NCBI GenBank assembly: GCA_023267855.1
Contig: JALNLN010000009.1
Span: forward strand, 1-64,000
Source of the DNA: Candidatus Geocrenenecus dongiae
GTDB lineage: Archaea > Thermoproteota > Nitrososphaeria_A > Caldarchaeales > Wolframiiraptoraceae
Direction: 5' to 3'
Length of the DNA stretch: 64,000 nucleotides
How positions within the stretch are numbered: the stretch's first letter is position 1; the number at the start of each line of letters is the position of its first letter. The notes under the pieces were generated by a model. The model was given only the letters and a program-made list of their open reading frames with translations, was not told the DNA's origin and ran no database searches. Shown here piece by piece: positions 28,250 to 36,075 of this stretch. Position numbers and translations under genes: made by a program.

Positions 28250-29507
28250 ATTCTTCTACGTATGCTTCAAAAGCTTTCTTGAAGACTTCGAAGGGGAAGG
28301 ATACTATTCCTGCACCTATTTGACCTATTCCTGCTTCTTTATGAGCGATACCTGTGTTGATCGTAGGAACTATCCCTGTTTTTAGTATCTTTCTTATATC
28401 TATACCTGTCGGGGTTCCCTGAAAGTTCAAGTAAGGTATCTGGAAATACTTATGTTTAGTATACGTTATCTCATACATCTTATTAGTTATTTCAATTGCT
28501 ATTTGAACGCTTCCTCCAACCCATGAAACAATTGCTGGAGCTGCGGCCATGGCGAATCCACCGAATCCAGCTGTCTCGGTAATTGAGCTATCTCCTAAAT
28601 CTGGATTAGCATCTGATTCAGAGTATCCTGGGAACCATACACCTTTAGGTATAGGTGCTGGAGCTGTAAACCATCTGTCTCCCAACCCGCTGACCCATAC
28701 GCCGGTTTCAGTACCATTCCTAGACATAACAGTTACAATAGTGCTATACTTAATATTGTGTGCGGCTAGAGTCATAGCTTTTGCTGCGGCCATACCTAAG
28801 TTCAAAGTTGTAAAATTGTTTCCAGCTAGAAAATTGTATACTTCTTTTAATGTTTGTACATCGAACCCTGTAGTTATCATATATGGTGTGATTTCTTTGA
28901 GGAGAAGACCTGTAGCTGCATTGTATCTGTTGTGACAATCATCGCCCATCTGTAATGCTTGGGCGATAATGCTTTTTAGAGATACGCCTCCCTTATCTTT
29001 TACTATCTCTCTAATAGTTGCTTGAAGAACTGGTGAAAGTGTTGATTCCATCCATCTAAGCCTATCTATCACTTCCTTACTGTATGCTCCATATCTTAGA
29101 ACTTTCCCGATACCTTCATTGAAGTTGGAATATGTTCTGTTACCGTATTTCTTATCGTAAACTTCGTATACAGGCATTCTAGGAGATATTATTCCAGCCA
29201 TCGGTCCAACAGCATTATGGATATGGGTAGGTTCTAAGACAACTTGACCTGAAGTAACTAGTTTCTCAGCCTCTTCAGGGGTATCTGCCCATCCTTCATA
29301 AATTATCGCACCAATTATTGCTCCCTTCATCGGACCGCTTGCTTTTTCCCATGTTATAGGTGGACCAGCATGAAGTAGTAGATAGTCTTTCATTCCAGGT
29401 ATTTTTTCTTTTGCTACACCGACATCAACCCATAGTGGATCAGACTCCATCATTCTTTCAACAGCTTCTCTATTAGCTTTCTCAATCTCATCTCTTACTG
29501 AAGACAT
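28239..29507 (-). CDS. DUF1116 protein (AllG-like)
   Basis: This 422-residue first gene of the operon has the DUF1116 landmarks LLHAGPPITWEKASGPMKGA, QMGDDCHNRYNAATGLL and VMSRNGTETGVWVSGLG. The E. coli homologue (YlbE/AllG) is the second essential subunit of oxamate carbamoyltransferase. On the minus strand a weak TATA-like gtttttaagt lies about 30 nt before the ATG. The overlapping frames at 28549 and 28750 are shadows. Confidence 0.86.
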   Translation of the reverse strand: MSSVRDEIEKANREAVERMMESDPLWVDVGVAKEKIPGMKDYLLLHAGPPITWEKASGPMKGAIIGAIIYEGWADTPEEAEKLVTSGQVVLEPTHIHNAVGPMAGIISPRMPVYEVYDKKYGNRTYSNFNEGIGKVLRYGAYSKEVIDRLRWMESTLSPVLQATIREIVKDKGGVSLKSIIAQALQMGDDCHNRYNAATGLLLKEITPYMITTGFDVQTLKEVYNFLAGNNFTTLNLGMAAAKAMTLAAHNIKYSTIVTVMSRNGTETGVWVSGLGDRWFTAPAPIPKGVWFPGYSESDANPDLGDSSITETAGFGGFAMAAAPAIVSWVGGSVQIAIEITNKMYEITYTKHKYFQIPYLNFQGTPTGIDIRKILKTGIVPTINTGIAHKEAGIGQIGAGIVSFPFEVFKKAFEAYVEEYGI

Positions 29508-29825
29508 ACATACTCAACTTACAAAGATCACAACTACTTAAAAACTTTAACTATCTGATTTACAGGTGATGTGTCAATAAAGAATTGCTCTCCTGAAGTA
29601 AAACTTACAACAATAGTGGAAGTTTTCCAAGAAGATTTTTCCAGATATCTTTCCAACTTTAATCGCTACGTTCTATGAAGTTTCACCAAATATCCATTTA
29701 CCTAGTGATCTTTACCATCCATCTCATTAATACAGAAAACAGAATGTTAACGTTAATATTGAAAATTCCAATTCTCAATGCATCTTTAAATACTTCTAAT
29801 TCTGAAGAAATATCTGTGAAGATGA
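29508..29825. other. Divergent intergenic region
   Basis: These 318 bases separate two divergent operons. A TATA-like gtttttaagt faces the DUF1116 operon, and a tttaaata near 29785-29793 faces the carboxyltransferase gene. No open frame, repeat or structured RNA was recognised. Confidence 0.5.
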
Positions 29826-31409
29826 ATGGGTGAGAAAGGTTATAAATCTACTGAAGAACTGATCCGCGAATTGGAAGAAATGCGGAAAAAAGCTCTTCTC
29901 GGCGGAGGACTAGAAGCTATTGAGAAACAGCATCAAGCAGGGAAATTAACAGCGAGAGAGAGAATAGAGTTACTGCTCGATAAAGATAGTTTCGTGGAGC
30001 TGGATGCTTTTATGGTTCATCGAGCTACTGAGTTTGGAATGGATAAAAGAAAAGTTCTAGGAGATGGAATAATTACAGGTTTAGGGAGAATAGATGGTAG
30101 GTTGGTGGCAGTATATGCTCAAGATGCGACTTTCATGGGAGGGTCTATAGGAGAAGTCCATGCAAACAAGATCTCTAGGATTCTTGATAGAGCTATGGAG
30201 CTTGGAGTACCGATCATAGGTTTAAATGATTCTGGAGGTGCGAGAATTCAAGAAGGTGTTGCTTCTCTCCATGCTATAGGAGAATATTTTGCGAGAAATG
30301 TTAGAGCTTCAGGTGTAATTCCACAGATCATAGTGATTATGGGGCCATGTGCAGGCGGGGCAGTCTACTCTCCAGCCTTAGGAGACTTCATCATAATGGT
30401 TGAGAAGACTAGCTACATGTTCATCACCGGACCAAGAGTAGTAAAAGCAGTAATGGGTGAAGATGTTTCTTTTGAAGAACTAGGTGGGGCTGAGGTCCAC
30501 GCAAAACTTTCGGGGGTCGCTGACTTCACTGCACCGAACGATGTTGAAGCATTGAATCTAGTAAAAAGACTACTATCCTACCTTCCATCAAACTGTCTTG
30601 AAGATCCACCTTTCATAGATACTGGAGATCCACCAGATAGAGTAAATGAAGAATTGAATTACATGATACCTGATGATCCACGAAAGAGCTATGATATAAG
30701 AAACATAATTAACGTAGTCTTCGATAAAGGTTCATTCCTAGAAGTTAAGAAAGATTTTGCACCAAATGCTGTTGTGGGATTTGCGAGACTGGCCGGTTTC
30801 ACTGTTGGGGTTGTAGCTAACCAGCCGGCTGTACTAGCTGGTGTATTAGATATAGATTCTTCTGATAAGATTGCTCGGTTCGTAAGATTTTGTGACTGCT
30901 TTAACATACCGATTATAACGTTTGTAGATGTTCCTGGATATCTCCCTGGAACAAAGCAAGAACATGGTGGCATTATAAGACATGGAGCAAAAGTTATTTA
31001 CGCTTACTCTGAGGCAACAGTTCCGAAGATATCTATTATCGTTAGGAAGGCATATGGTGGAGCATATATAGCTATGTGTAGTAAGAGTCTAGGAGCAGAT
31101 GTCGTCTTTGCGTATCCTACGGCTGAGATAGCTGTTATGGGTCCTGAAGGTGCGGTAGAAGTAATCTATAGGAAAGAAATAGAGTCTGCTGAACCTTCTA
31201 AGAGAGAGGAAATCATATCTCAACTGATTAGAGAATATAGAGCGAAGTTTGCGAATCCATATGTAGCGGCAGGTCTCGGATACGTTAATGCAGTAATAGA
31301 ACCTAAAGAGACCAGACCTATACTTGCCAAAACTTTAAAGATGTATATGAAGGGTAAGAGAAGTCTGCTCTCTAGACTTCCAAGAAAACATGGAAATATT
31401 CCACTATAA
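29826..31409 (+). CDS. Methylmalonyl-CoA-type carboxyltransferase subunit
   Basis: The 527-residue protein is of the PccB/MmdA carboxyltransferase type. It starts EEMRKKALLGGGLEAIEKQH, and the two crotonase-like halves include NDSGGARIQEGV, GPCAGGAVYSPAL, and DVPGYLPGTKQEHGGIIRHG with RKAYGGAYIAMCSKSLGAD. It moves CO2 between an acyl-CoA and biotin. Membrane-subunit genes of a sodium-pumping decarboxylase lie convergently next door and no biotin carboxylase is seen. A decarboxylase role (methylmalonyl-CoA to propionyl-CoA) is therefore more likely than a propionyl-CoA carboxylase role. It overlaps the convergent beta-subunit gene by 6 nt. Confidence 0.9.
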   Translation: MGEKGYKSTEELIRELEEMRKKALLGGGLEAIEKQHQAGKLTARERIELLLDKDSFVELDAFMVHRATEFGMDKRKVLGDGIITGLGRIDGRLVAVYAQDATFMGGSIGEVHANKISRILDRAMELGVPIIGLNDSGGARIQEGVASLHAIGEYFARNVRASGVIPQIIVIMGPCAGGAVYSPALGDFIIMVEKTSYMFITGPRVVKAVMGEDVSFEELGGAEVHAKLSGVADFTAPNDVEALNLVKRLLSYLPSNCLEDPPFIDTGDPPDRVNEELNYMIPDDPRKSYDIRNIINVVFDKGSFLEVKKDFAPNAVVGFARLAGFTVGVVANQPAVLAGVLDIDSSDKIARFVRFCDCFNIPIITFVDVPGYLPGTKQEHGGIIRHGAKVIYAYSEATVPKISIIVRKAYGGAYIAMCSKSLGADVVFAYPTAEIAVMGPEGAVEVIYRKEIESAEPSKREEIISQLIREYRAKFANPYVAAGLGYVNAVIEPKETRPILAKTLKMYMKGKRSLLSRLPRKHGNIPL

Positions 31410-32504
31410 ACCAAAATGTATTGGGAGTAGAGATAATACGATGGCCCCAGCAATTACAGAAGTTATCTGACCTCCAGTATTAGCTGCTATTGCATGCATT
31501 AGTATCCAGTTATCGGGGTCTTCCTGTCTCGCAATTAAGTGGGCTGTCCTCGCAGCCATTGGGAAAGCAGATATACCTGTTGCTCCAATTAGAGGATTTA
31601 TTTTTCCTCCCGTTAAGTAGTAGGCTAGTTTAGCTGCAAGAAGACCGCATGCTAAATCTGCGAAGAAAGCAAATAAGCCTAGTGCGAAGACTATTAACGT
31701 TGCGATGTTTATGAATTTTTCTGCTATCATTGTCCCACCAATAGTTATTCCTAGTAAGAGTGTTACCACATTAGACAATTCATTCTGAGCTGCTCTCGAC
31801 AATCTTTCAACAACACCACATTCTTTTAAGAAGTTTCCAAACATTAACGCTCCTATCAATGGAATACCTTTAGGAGCAATAATACCTATTATAACTGTTA
31901 CCAGTATTGGAAAGACTATTTTAAGAGTTCTCGGATACACTCCTTCCTTGTACTCCATTCTTGTAAGTCTTTCTTTTCTGCTTAAAAGTAGTTTTGATGC
32001 AGGCACCTGTAAGATAGGTACCATAGATATGTAGGCATAAGCTGAAACAGCGACAGGTCCTAGTAGATCTGGTGCGTATTTCGAAGTTACGTAGATGGCT
32101 GTCGGTCCATCCATTGCACCAATTATACCTATACTAGCAGCTTCACCTGGACCGAATCCTAAAGATAAGGCTAAGAGCATAGTTAAAGGGATTCCTAGAT
32201 GTGCAGGTATAGTAATTAGGAGAACCCAGGGTCGCTCGAATAGGGGGCCAAAATCTATCATAGCTCCGATACCTATGAAGACCAATATTGGGAGAAGCTC
32301 TGTAAGTATTCCATAATCATATAGGTATCTGAGAAATCCTCCTACTTCCATTAGTTCTCCGTAGGGTATGTTTACTAAGATTGCTCCAAAACCTATCGGT
32401 ACTAGCAATAGAGGTTCGTAGCCCTTCTTAATCGCTAGATAGATAAGTAGAGCTCCTACAGCAATCATTATAAAGTTACCTACGTATGTTGTCAGCAGGT
32501 CCAT
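31404..32504 (-). CDS. Sodium-pumping decarboxylase beta subunit (OadB/MmdB type)
   Basis: The 366-residue polytopic membrane protein has the family segments GIGAMIDFGPLFERPW, IGIIGAMDGPTAIYV (with the aspartate used in sodium translocation) and TGISAFPMAARTAHL. It decarboxylates carboxybiotin and pumps sodium outward. The genes for the biotin carrier and small delta-like subunit lie directly upstream in the same operon; the carboxyltransferase is encoded convergently. Length is normal for the family. Confidence 0.92.
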   Translation of the reverse strand: MDLLTTYVGNFIMIAVGALLIYLAIKKGYEPLLLVPIGFGAILVNIPYGELMEVGGFLRYLYDYGILTELLPILVFIGIGAMIDFGPLFERPWVLLITIPAHLGIPLTMLLALSLGFGPGEAASIGIIGAMDGPTAIYVTSKYAPDLLGPVAVSAYAYISMVPILQVPASKLLLSRKERLTRMEYKEGVYPRTLKIVFPILVTVIIGIIAPKGIPLIGALMFGNFLKECGVVERLSRAAQNELSNVVTLLLGITIGGTMIAEKFINIATLIVFALGLFAFFADLACGLLAAKLAYYLTGGKINPLIGATGISAFPMAARTAHLIARQEDPDNWILMHAIAANTGGQITSVIAGAIVLSLLPIHFGL

Positions 32505-32516
32505 TAGAGTTCACCT

Positions 32517-32915
32517 TTACTCTATCTCAATCAACAATTGTCCTGCATTAACAGATGATCCTTCTGAAACATGTATCTTCTTGACTCTACCTGATGTAGG
32601 AGAGTAGATCACATTCTCCATCTTCATACTTTCCAAGACTAGTATAGGGTCTCCGGTTTTAACTATATCACCTTCTTTACATTTTATAGAAACAATTGTT
32701 CCAGGAATTGGTGCTTTAACTAAACCTGGAGCTTTAGCTACCTCAGCTTTGACTTCTGGTGTTGGAGGTGTAGTAACCTTCTTCTCCTCTTTAGGAGCTA
32801 CTACGGTTGTAGGAATAGTAGGTGTAGGCGCTGATGATACTTCTTCTACGCCGATCTCTTCGACCTCAACTTCAAAGACCTTTCCGCCTACAGTAACTCG
32901 GAACCTTCTCTTCAA
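32517..32915 (-). CDS. Biotin carboxyl carrier protein of the decarboxylase
   Basis: The ORF track start at 33044 is too far upstream. The real start is probably the TTG at 32915, which lies 1 nt after the stop of the preceding gene with GGAGGG at a suitable distance. This gives 132 residues: a short N-terminal domain (RFRVTVGGKVFEVEVEE), a Pro/Thr/Val/Lys linker (about 27-62) and a biotinyl domain. The domain carries LESMKMEN, the lysine (residue 98) being the biotin site. The usual alanine of EAMKM is serine here. It carries CO2 from the carboxyltransferase to the beta subunit. Confidence 0.88.
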   Translation of the reverse strand: MKRRFRVTVGGKVFEVEVEEIGVEEVSSAPTPTIPTTVVAPKEEKKVTTPPTPEVKAEVAKAPGLVKAPIPGTIVSIKCKEGDIVKTGDPILVLESMKMENVIYSPTSGRVKKIHVSEGSSVNAGQLLIEIE

Positions 32916-32916
32916 C

Positions 32917-33243
32917 TTAACCACCCTCCCATAATCTTGAAGAATACAGTATACTCGAGATCTTCCATAAAGATGTAGAAGGCTGCGGCATCTCCACCCT
33001 ATAACTGATTTCCGTAGGTTTAGAAAGTGTAGCAAATACTGCACTTAATCCTGCCACCAGTTCAAGATCTTCTCCTGTTACTTCTTCTAATTCAGCTTTT
33101 TCTTCAAGTTCCTTAGGTTTAGTAGATAAGACTCGTCGAATAATGTATGTCACCAGCAGTAGTAGGAGAACGCCGCCCGTCAAAAACATCAACCAGTATA
33201 GAGTAAAGACTAATCCCAAGCTTATATTTTCTATCAAGACCAT
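32917..33243 (-). CDS. Small membrane subunit of the decarboxylase (OadG/MmdD-like)
   Basis: The 108-residue protein has one N-terminal membrane helix (about 9-36), a charged linker, and then EEVTGEDLELVAGLSAVFATL, the segment shared by gamma/delta subunits of sodium-pumping decarboxylases. These subunits hold the peripheral carboxyltransferase to the membrane part. The C-terminal part (about 75-108) is of the type seen in these subunits and overlaps the upstream extension of the biotin carrier ORF. It is the first gene of the delta-gamma-beta operon. Confidence 0.75.
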   Translation of the reverse strand: MVLIENISLGLVFTLYWLMFLTGGVLLLLLVTYIIRRVLSTKPKELEEKAELEEVTGEDLELVAGLSAVFATLSKPTEISYRVEMPQPSTSLWKISSILYSSRLWEGG

Positions 33244-33370
33244 GTGATATAATGTTAAGAATGCACTATTTTAATATTATACTCTTAATTCTCAACATAT
33301 CTAGATTCTGTAATTCTTCATTACAACTATAAGGGGAACCTTAATTAATAGACCTGGGAGTTATTTAGGT

Positions 33371-34126
33371 GTGGGAGAAGTAGTTAGATTGGGAGATTTC
33401 GATATTTATTTTTATGATTTCGTTGATTCTACTCAAGATTTAGCGAGAAGTCTTGGAGAAGTTAGAGAATTTACTACTATCGTAGCTAGAGTACAACGTA
33501 AAGCTCGTGGAAGATTTGGTAGAGAATGGTGTTCTCCTCAAGGTGGATTATGGTTTACCACAATTCTTTATCCTAAAACTTCTGTATCAACTTACGCTAT
33601 CCTTTGTTTACTCACTTCGTTATCTATCGCTAGAGCAATTGAAGACGTTACTAGACTTAATGCATCAATTAAGTGGCCTAACGATGTGTATGTAAATGGG
33701 AAAAAGATTGCGGGAGTCCTGATAGAATCAGATGTAATCAACAATATTGTTGAGAAAGTTTTAGTGGGGGTAGGGTTAAATCTTAACTTCAGAATAGACG
33801 CTCTACCCGAAGAATTAAGAGGTAGAGCAACTACACTTTTAGAAGAATATGGTAAGCCCGTAGACTTAGAATTTTTTCTCCTAAAGATTCTCCATGAATT
33901 AAAGAAGAACTATGAAGAGTATAAAGCTGGATCTCACTATAAATTGATTGAATCCATTAAGAGTAGGATGGAAATTCTCGGCAAACTTGTTTTCATACAT
34001 CTAAGTTCTGGAAAATTAATAGGGGTAGTAAGAGATCTTGAAGTTAATGGTGATCTTGTTGTAGAATCTTCAGATACGAAGTTTATTCTTAATCCTTCAG
34101 ATATCAGAAAACTGGAAGTTATTTAA
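33371..34126 (+). CDS. birA: Biotin-protein ligase without DNA-binding domain
   Basis: The 251-residue enzyme activates biotin with ATP and attaches it to the lysine of the carrier protein encoded nearby. It has the biotinyl-AMP loop GRFGREWCSPQGGLWFT, the core IKWPNDVYVNGKKIAGVL and a small C-terminal SH3-like domain (GVVRDLEVNGDLVVES). It lacks the N-terminal winged helix of bacterial BirA, so it is not a repressor. The start is a GTG at 33371 behind an aggt sequence. It converges on bioY with a 4-nt overlap. Confidence 0.9.
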   Translation: MGEVVRLGDFDIYFYDFVDSTQDLARSLGEVREFTTIVARVQRKARGRFGREWCSPQGGLWFTTILYPKTSVSTYAILCLLTSLSIARAIEDVTRLNASIKWPNDVYVNGKKIAGVLIESDVINNIVEKVLVGVGLNLNFRIDALPEELRGRATTLLEEYGKPVDLEFFLLKILHELKKNYEEYKAGSHYKLIESIKSRMEILGKLVFIHLSSGKLIGVVRDLEVNGDLVVESSDTKFILNPSDIRKLEVI

Positions 34127-34686
34127 GCTCTGGCCCTGATTATTATCTGTAGAAATTCTTTTCTCTTGAGAAGATATAGTATGATCGCAATCTTCAATCC
34201 ATCTCCTGGTAGAAATATAAGCATCCCCATTATTACAGCTCTACTAACTGCTTCAGAAAGCATTAATCCTGAAAAATTAGTGAACCAGAGAATTAACCAT
34301 GGAACACCTAAACTGTATATTACTATCTCAGCCAAGATACATGCTAATAATGCTTTAATTATAGATCTACTGCTCACTGGATTGTATATTAGGCCAGCAA
34401 TAGCTGCGGCTATGGGGAATGATAATAAGTATCCAGCCGTTGGTCCGAGAAAAACCATGTAGCCACCCTTAAAACCTGCAAATACTGGTAAACCAGCTAG
34501 ACCAACCGCTAGATATATTAACTGGGATAATAGACCCACTCTAAATCCTCCAACAAATCCTGAAAGTATTACGAAAAGAGTTTGTAAAGTTATTGGAACA
34601 GGGCCAATATAGAAAGCAAACTGTGCTCCGAGAGCTGTAAAGACTGCGAAGATACTAGATAAAGCAATTAGCCGTGTTTTAATCAT
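34123..34686 (-). CDS. bioY: BioY biotin transporter substrate-binding membrane subunit
   Basis: The 187-residue membrane protein has six hydrophobic segments and the BioY landmarks ITLQTLFVILSGFVGG and YLAVGLAGLPVFAGFKGG. It also has LGPTAGYLLSFPIAAAIAG. It captures biotin, alone or with an ECF energy-coupling module; no ECF ATPase is in the window. Its position beside birA and a biotin enzyme indicates the cell imports rather than makes this cofactor. Confidence 0.9.
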   Translation of the reverse strand: MIKTRLIALSSIFAVFTALGAQFAFYIGPVPITLQTLFVILSGFVGGFRVGLLSQLIYLAVGLAGLPVFAGFKGGYMVFLGPTAGYLLSFPIAAAIAGLIYNPVSSRSIIKALLACILAEIVIYSLGVPWLILWFTNFSGLMLSEAVSRAVIMGMLIFLPGDGLKIAIILYLLKRKEFLQIIIRARA

Positions 34687-34739
34687 ATACAGGATTTAAA
34701 AATCTTATATCTTAAAAATTTTTTGGAGGTTCAGGTATT

Positions 34740-35210
34740 TTACTTTCTCTTTTTAGCTACATCTAGTATTGCTTCTATTATTGGTCTGTAGCCTGTACAT
34801 CTACATAGAACTCCGTTTAAAGCTTCTACTACTTCTTCTCTTGAAGGATTTGGATTACGATTGAGAAGCCAGTGACCAACTATTACGAATGCTGGTGTGC
34901 AGAATCCGCATTGTAGTGCTCCGTGTTCTATGAATGCTTTCTGTATTGGTGTAAGTTCACCATCCCTAGATAAACCTTCAACAGTAACAATCTCAGAACC
35001 ATCAACCTCAACAGCAAGAACAAGACAAGACTTCACAGGCTCCCCATTCAATAAGACAGTGCATAAACCACAGTCCCCTCTTTCACATGCTTTCTTCGTT
35101 CCTTTCAGTTTAAGTACTTCTCTGATAAGCCATAGAAGTGTCTTGTTCGGTTCTACTTCAACAGTCTTCTCTACACCATTTATCTTAAAAATTATTTTCT
35201 TCTTCTCCAT
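34740..35210 (-). CDS. Molybdenum hydroxylase [2Fe-2S] small subunit 2
   Basis: The 156-residue subunit has CERGDCGLC ... C in the first cluster domain and CGFC plus the canonical CRCTGYRPI in the second. It starts directly after the medium subunit gene with no gap. The central 186 bases (34884-35069) are identical to part of the paralogue at 24586-25059, although the first 45 residues and the last 50 are clearly diverged. Confidence 0.91.
   Translation of the reverse strand: MEKKKIIFKINGVEKTVEVEPNKTLLWLIREVLKLKGTKKACERGDCGLCTVLLNGEPVKSCLVLAVEVDGSEIVTVEGLSRDGELTPIQKAFIEHGALQCGFCTPAFVIVGHWLLNRNPNPSREEVVEALNGVLCRCTGYRPIIEAILDVAKKRK
34884..35069 (-). repeat. 186-bp perfect inverted repeat, right copy
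   Basis: Reverse complement of 24724-24909 at every position checked. The two copies face each other across about 10 kb holding the AllFGH-like operon, the decarboxylase genes, birA and bioY. Confidence 0.97.
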
Positions 35211-36071
35211 CTACACCACCTCCACAATCTGTTTTAACAATCTTCTTGTTAAGACTTTCACTAAATGTAGTCTATACTCTGCACTTCCTCTAACATCAGA
35301 TATAGGTGAAACCTTTTCTGCAGCTATCTGAACCGCTCTCTCTATTTTTTCTTCAATCGTTCCAGGCTTCAAGAAGGCTTCTTCTGCTTCTCTTATTCTT
35401 AGAGGTGTTGGAGCAACACTAGAATATGCGAGTCTAATCTTTACATCTCCTCCTTCTCTATATCCTAAACCGGCGACCCCTACTACGGATAAATCTTCAC
35501 TCATAACTCTCATCATCTTAAGATATCTTCCAAAGTGATTTCTCGGAGGCTCGGGAACAAATACTTCTTTCACTATCTCCCACGGTTTCAGTATAGTTTT
35601 CTTAACACCTGTAAAGAAGTTCTCTATGGGAACTTCTCGGAAACCTTCCCTACTCAAGATCCTTACTTTAGCTTCCAAGATCAGTAGAGCTGGTGCACTG
35701 TCAGCTGCAGGACTTGCATTACATATGTTTCCAACTAGGGTTGCTCTATTCTTCAAGATCATATCTCCAATGGTTCTTACAGCTTCCCATAAAACTGGAT
35801 ATCTTTCTTTAACTACTCGGGATTCTAGAATCTTTCTGAGTGTAACTGTAGCACCTATTACGAGTCCTTCTCCTTCTCTATACTCAAGTTTCTCTAATTC
35901 TTTGATCTTCTTAATATCTACGATATGTCTAGCTTTCTCTATTCTATCTCTTAACGAGACTAGTAAATCTGTACCTCCTGCAAGGACTTTCGCTTGTTCT
36001 TTATACTTCTCTAAGATCTCGAATAATTCTTCAAGAGTTTGAGGACACGAATACTCAATTTTTGGAAGCAT
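35211..36071 (-). CDS. Molybdenum hydroxylase FAD-binding medium subunit 2
   Basis: The 286-residue FAD subunit has KVLAGGTDLLVSLRDR and ATLVGNICNASPAADSAP, the two canonical FAD-contact motifs, and a C-terminal CO-dehydrogenase-flavoprotein domain. It follows the large subunit gene by 4 nt. It is the closer match of the two paralogues to the standard family pattern. Confidence 0.9.
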   Translation of the reverse strand: MLPKIEYSCPQTLEELFEILEKYKEQAKVLAGGTDLLVSLRDRIEKARHIVDIKKIKELEKLEYREGEGLVIGATVTLRKILESRVVKERYPVLWEAVRTIGDMILKNRATLVGNICNASPAADSAPALLILEAKVRILSREGFREVPIENFFTGVKKTILKPWEIVKEVFVPEPPRNHFGRYLKMMRVMSEDLSVVGVAGLGYREGGDVKIRLAYSSVAPTPLRIREAEEAFLKPGTIEEKIERAVQIAAEKVSPISDVRGSAEYRLHLVKVLTRRLLKQIVEVV

Positions 36072-36075
36072 TTTC

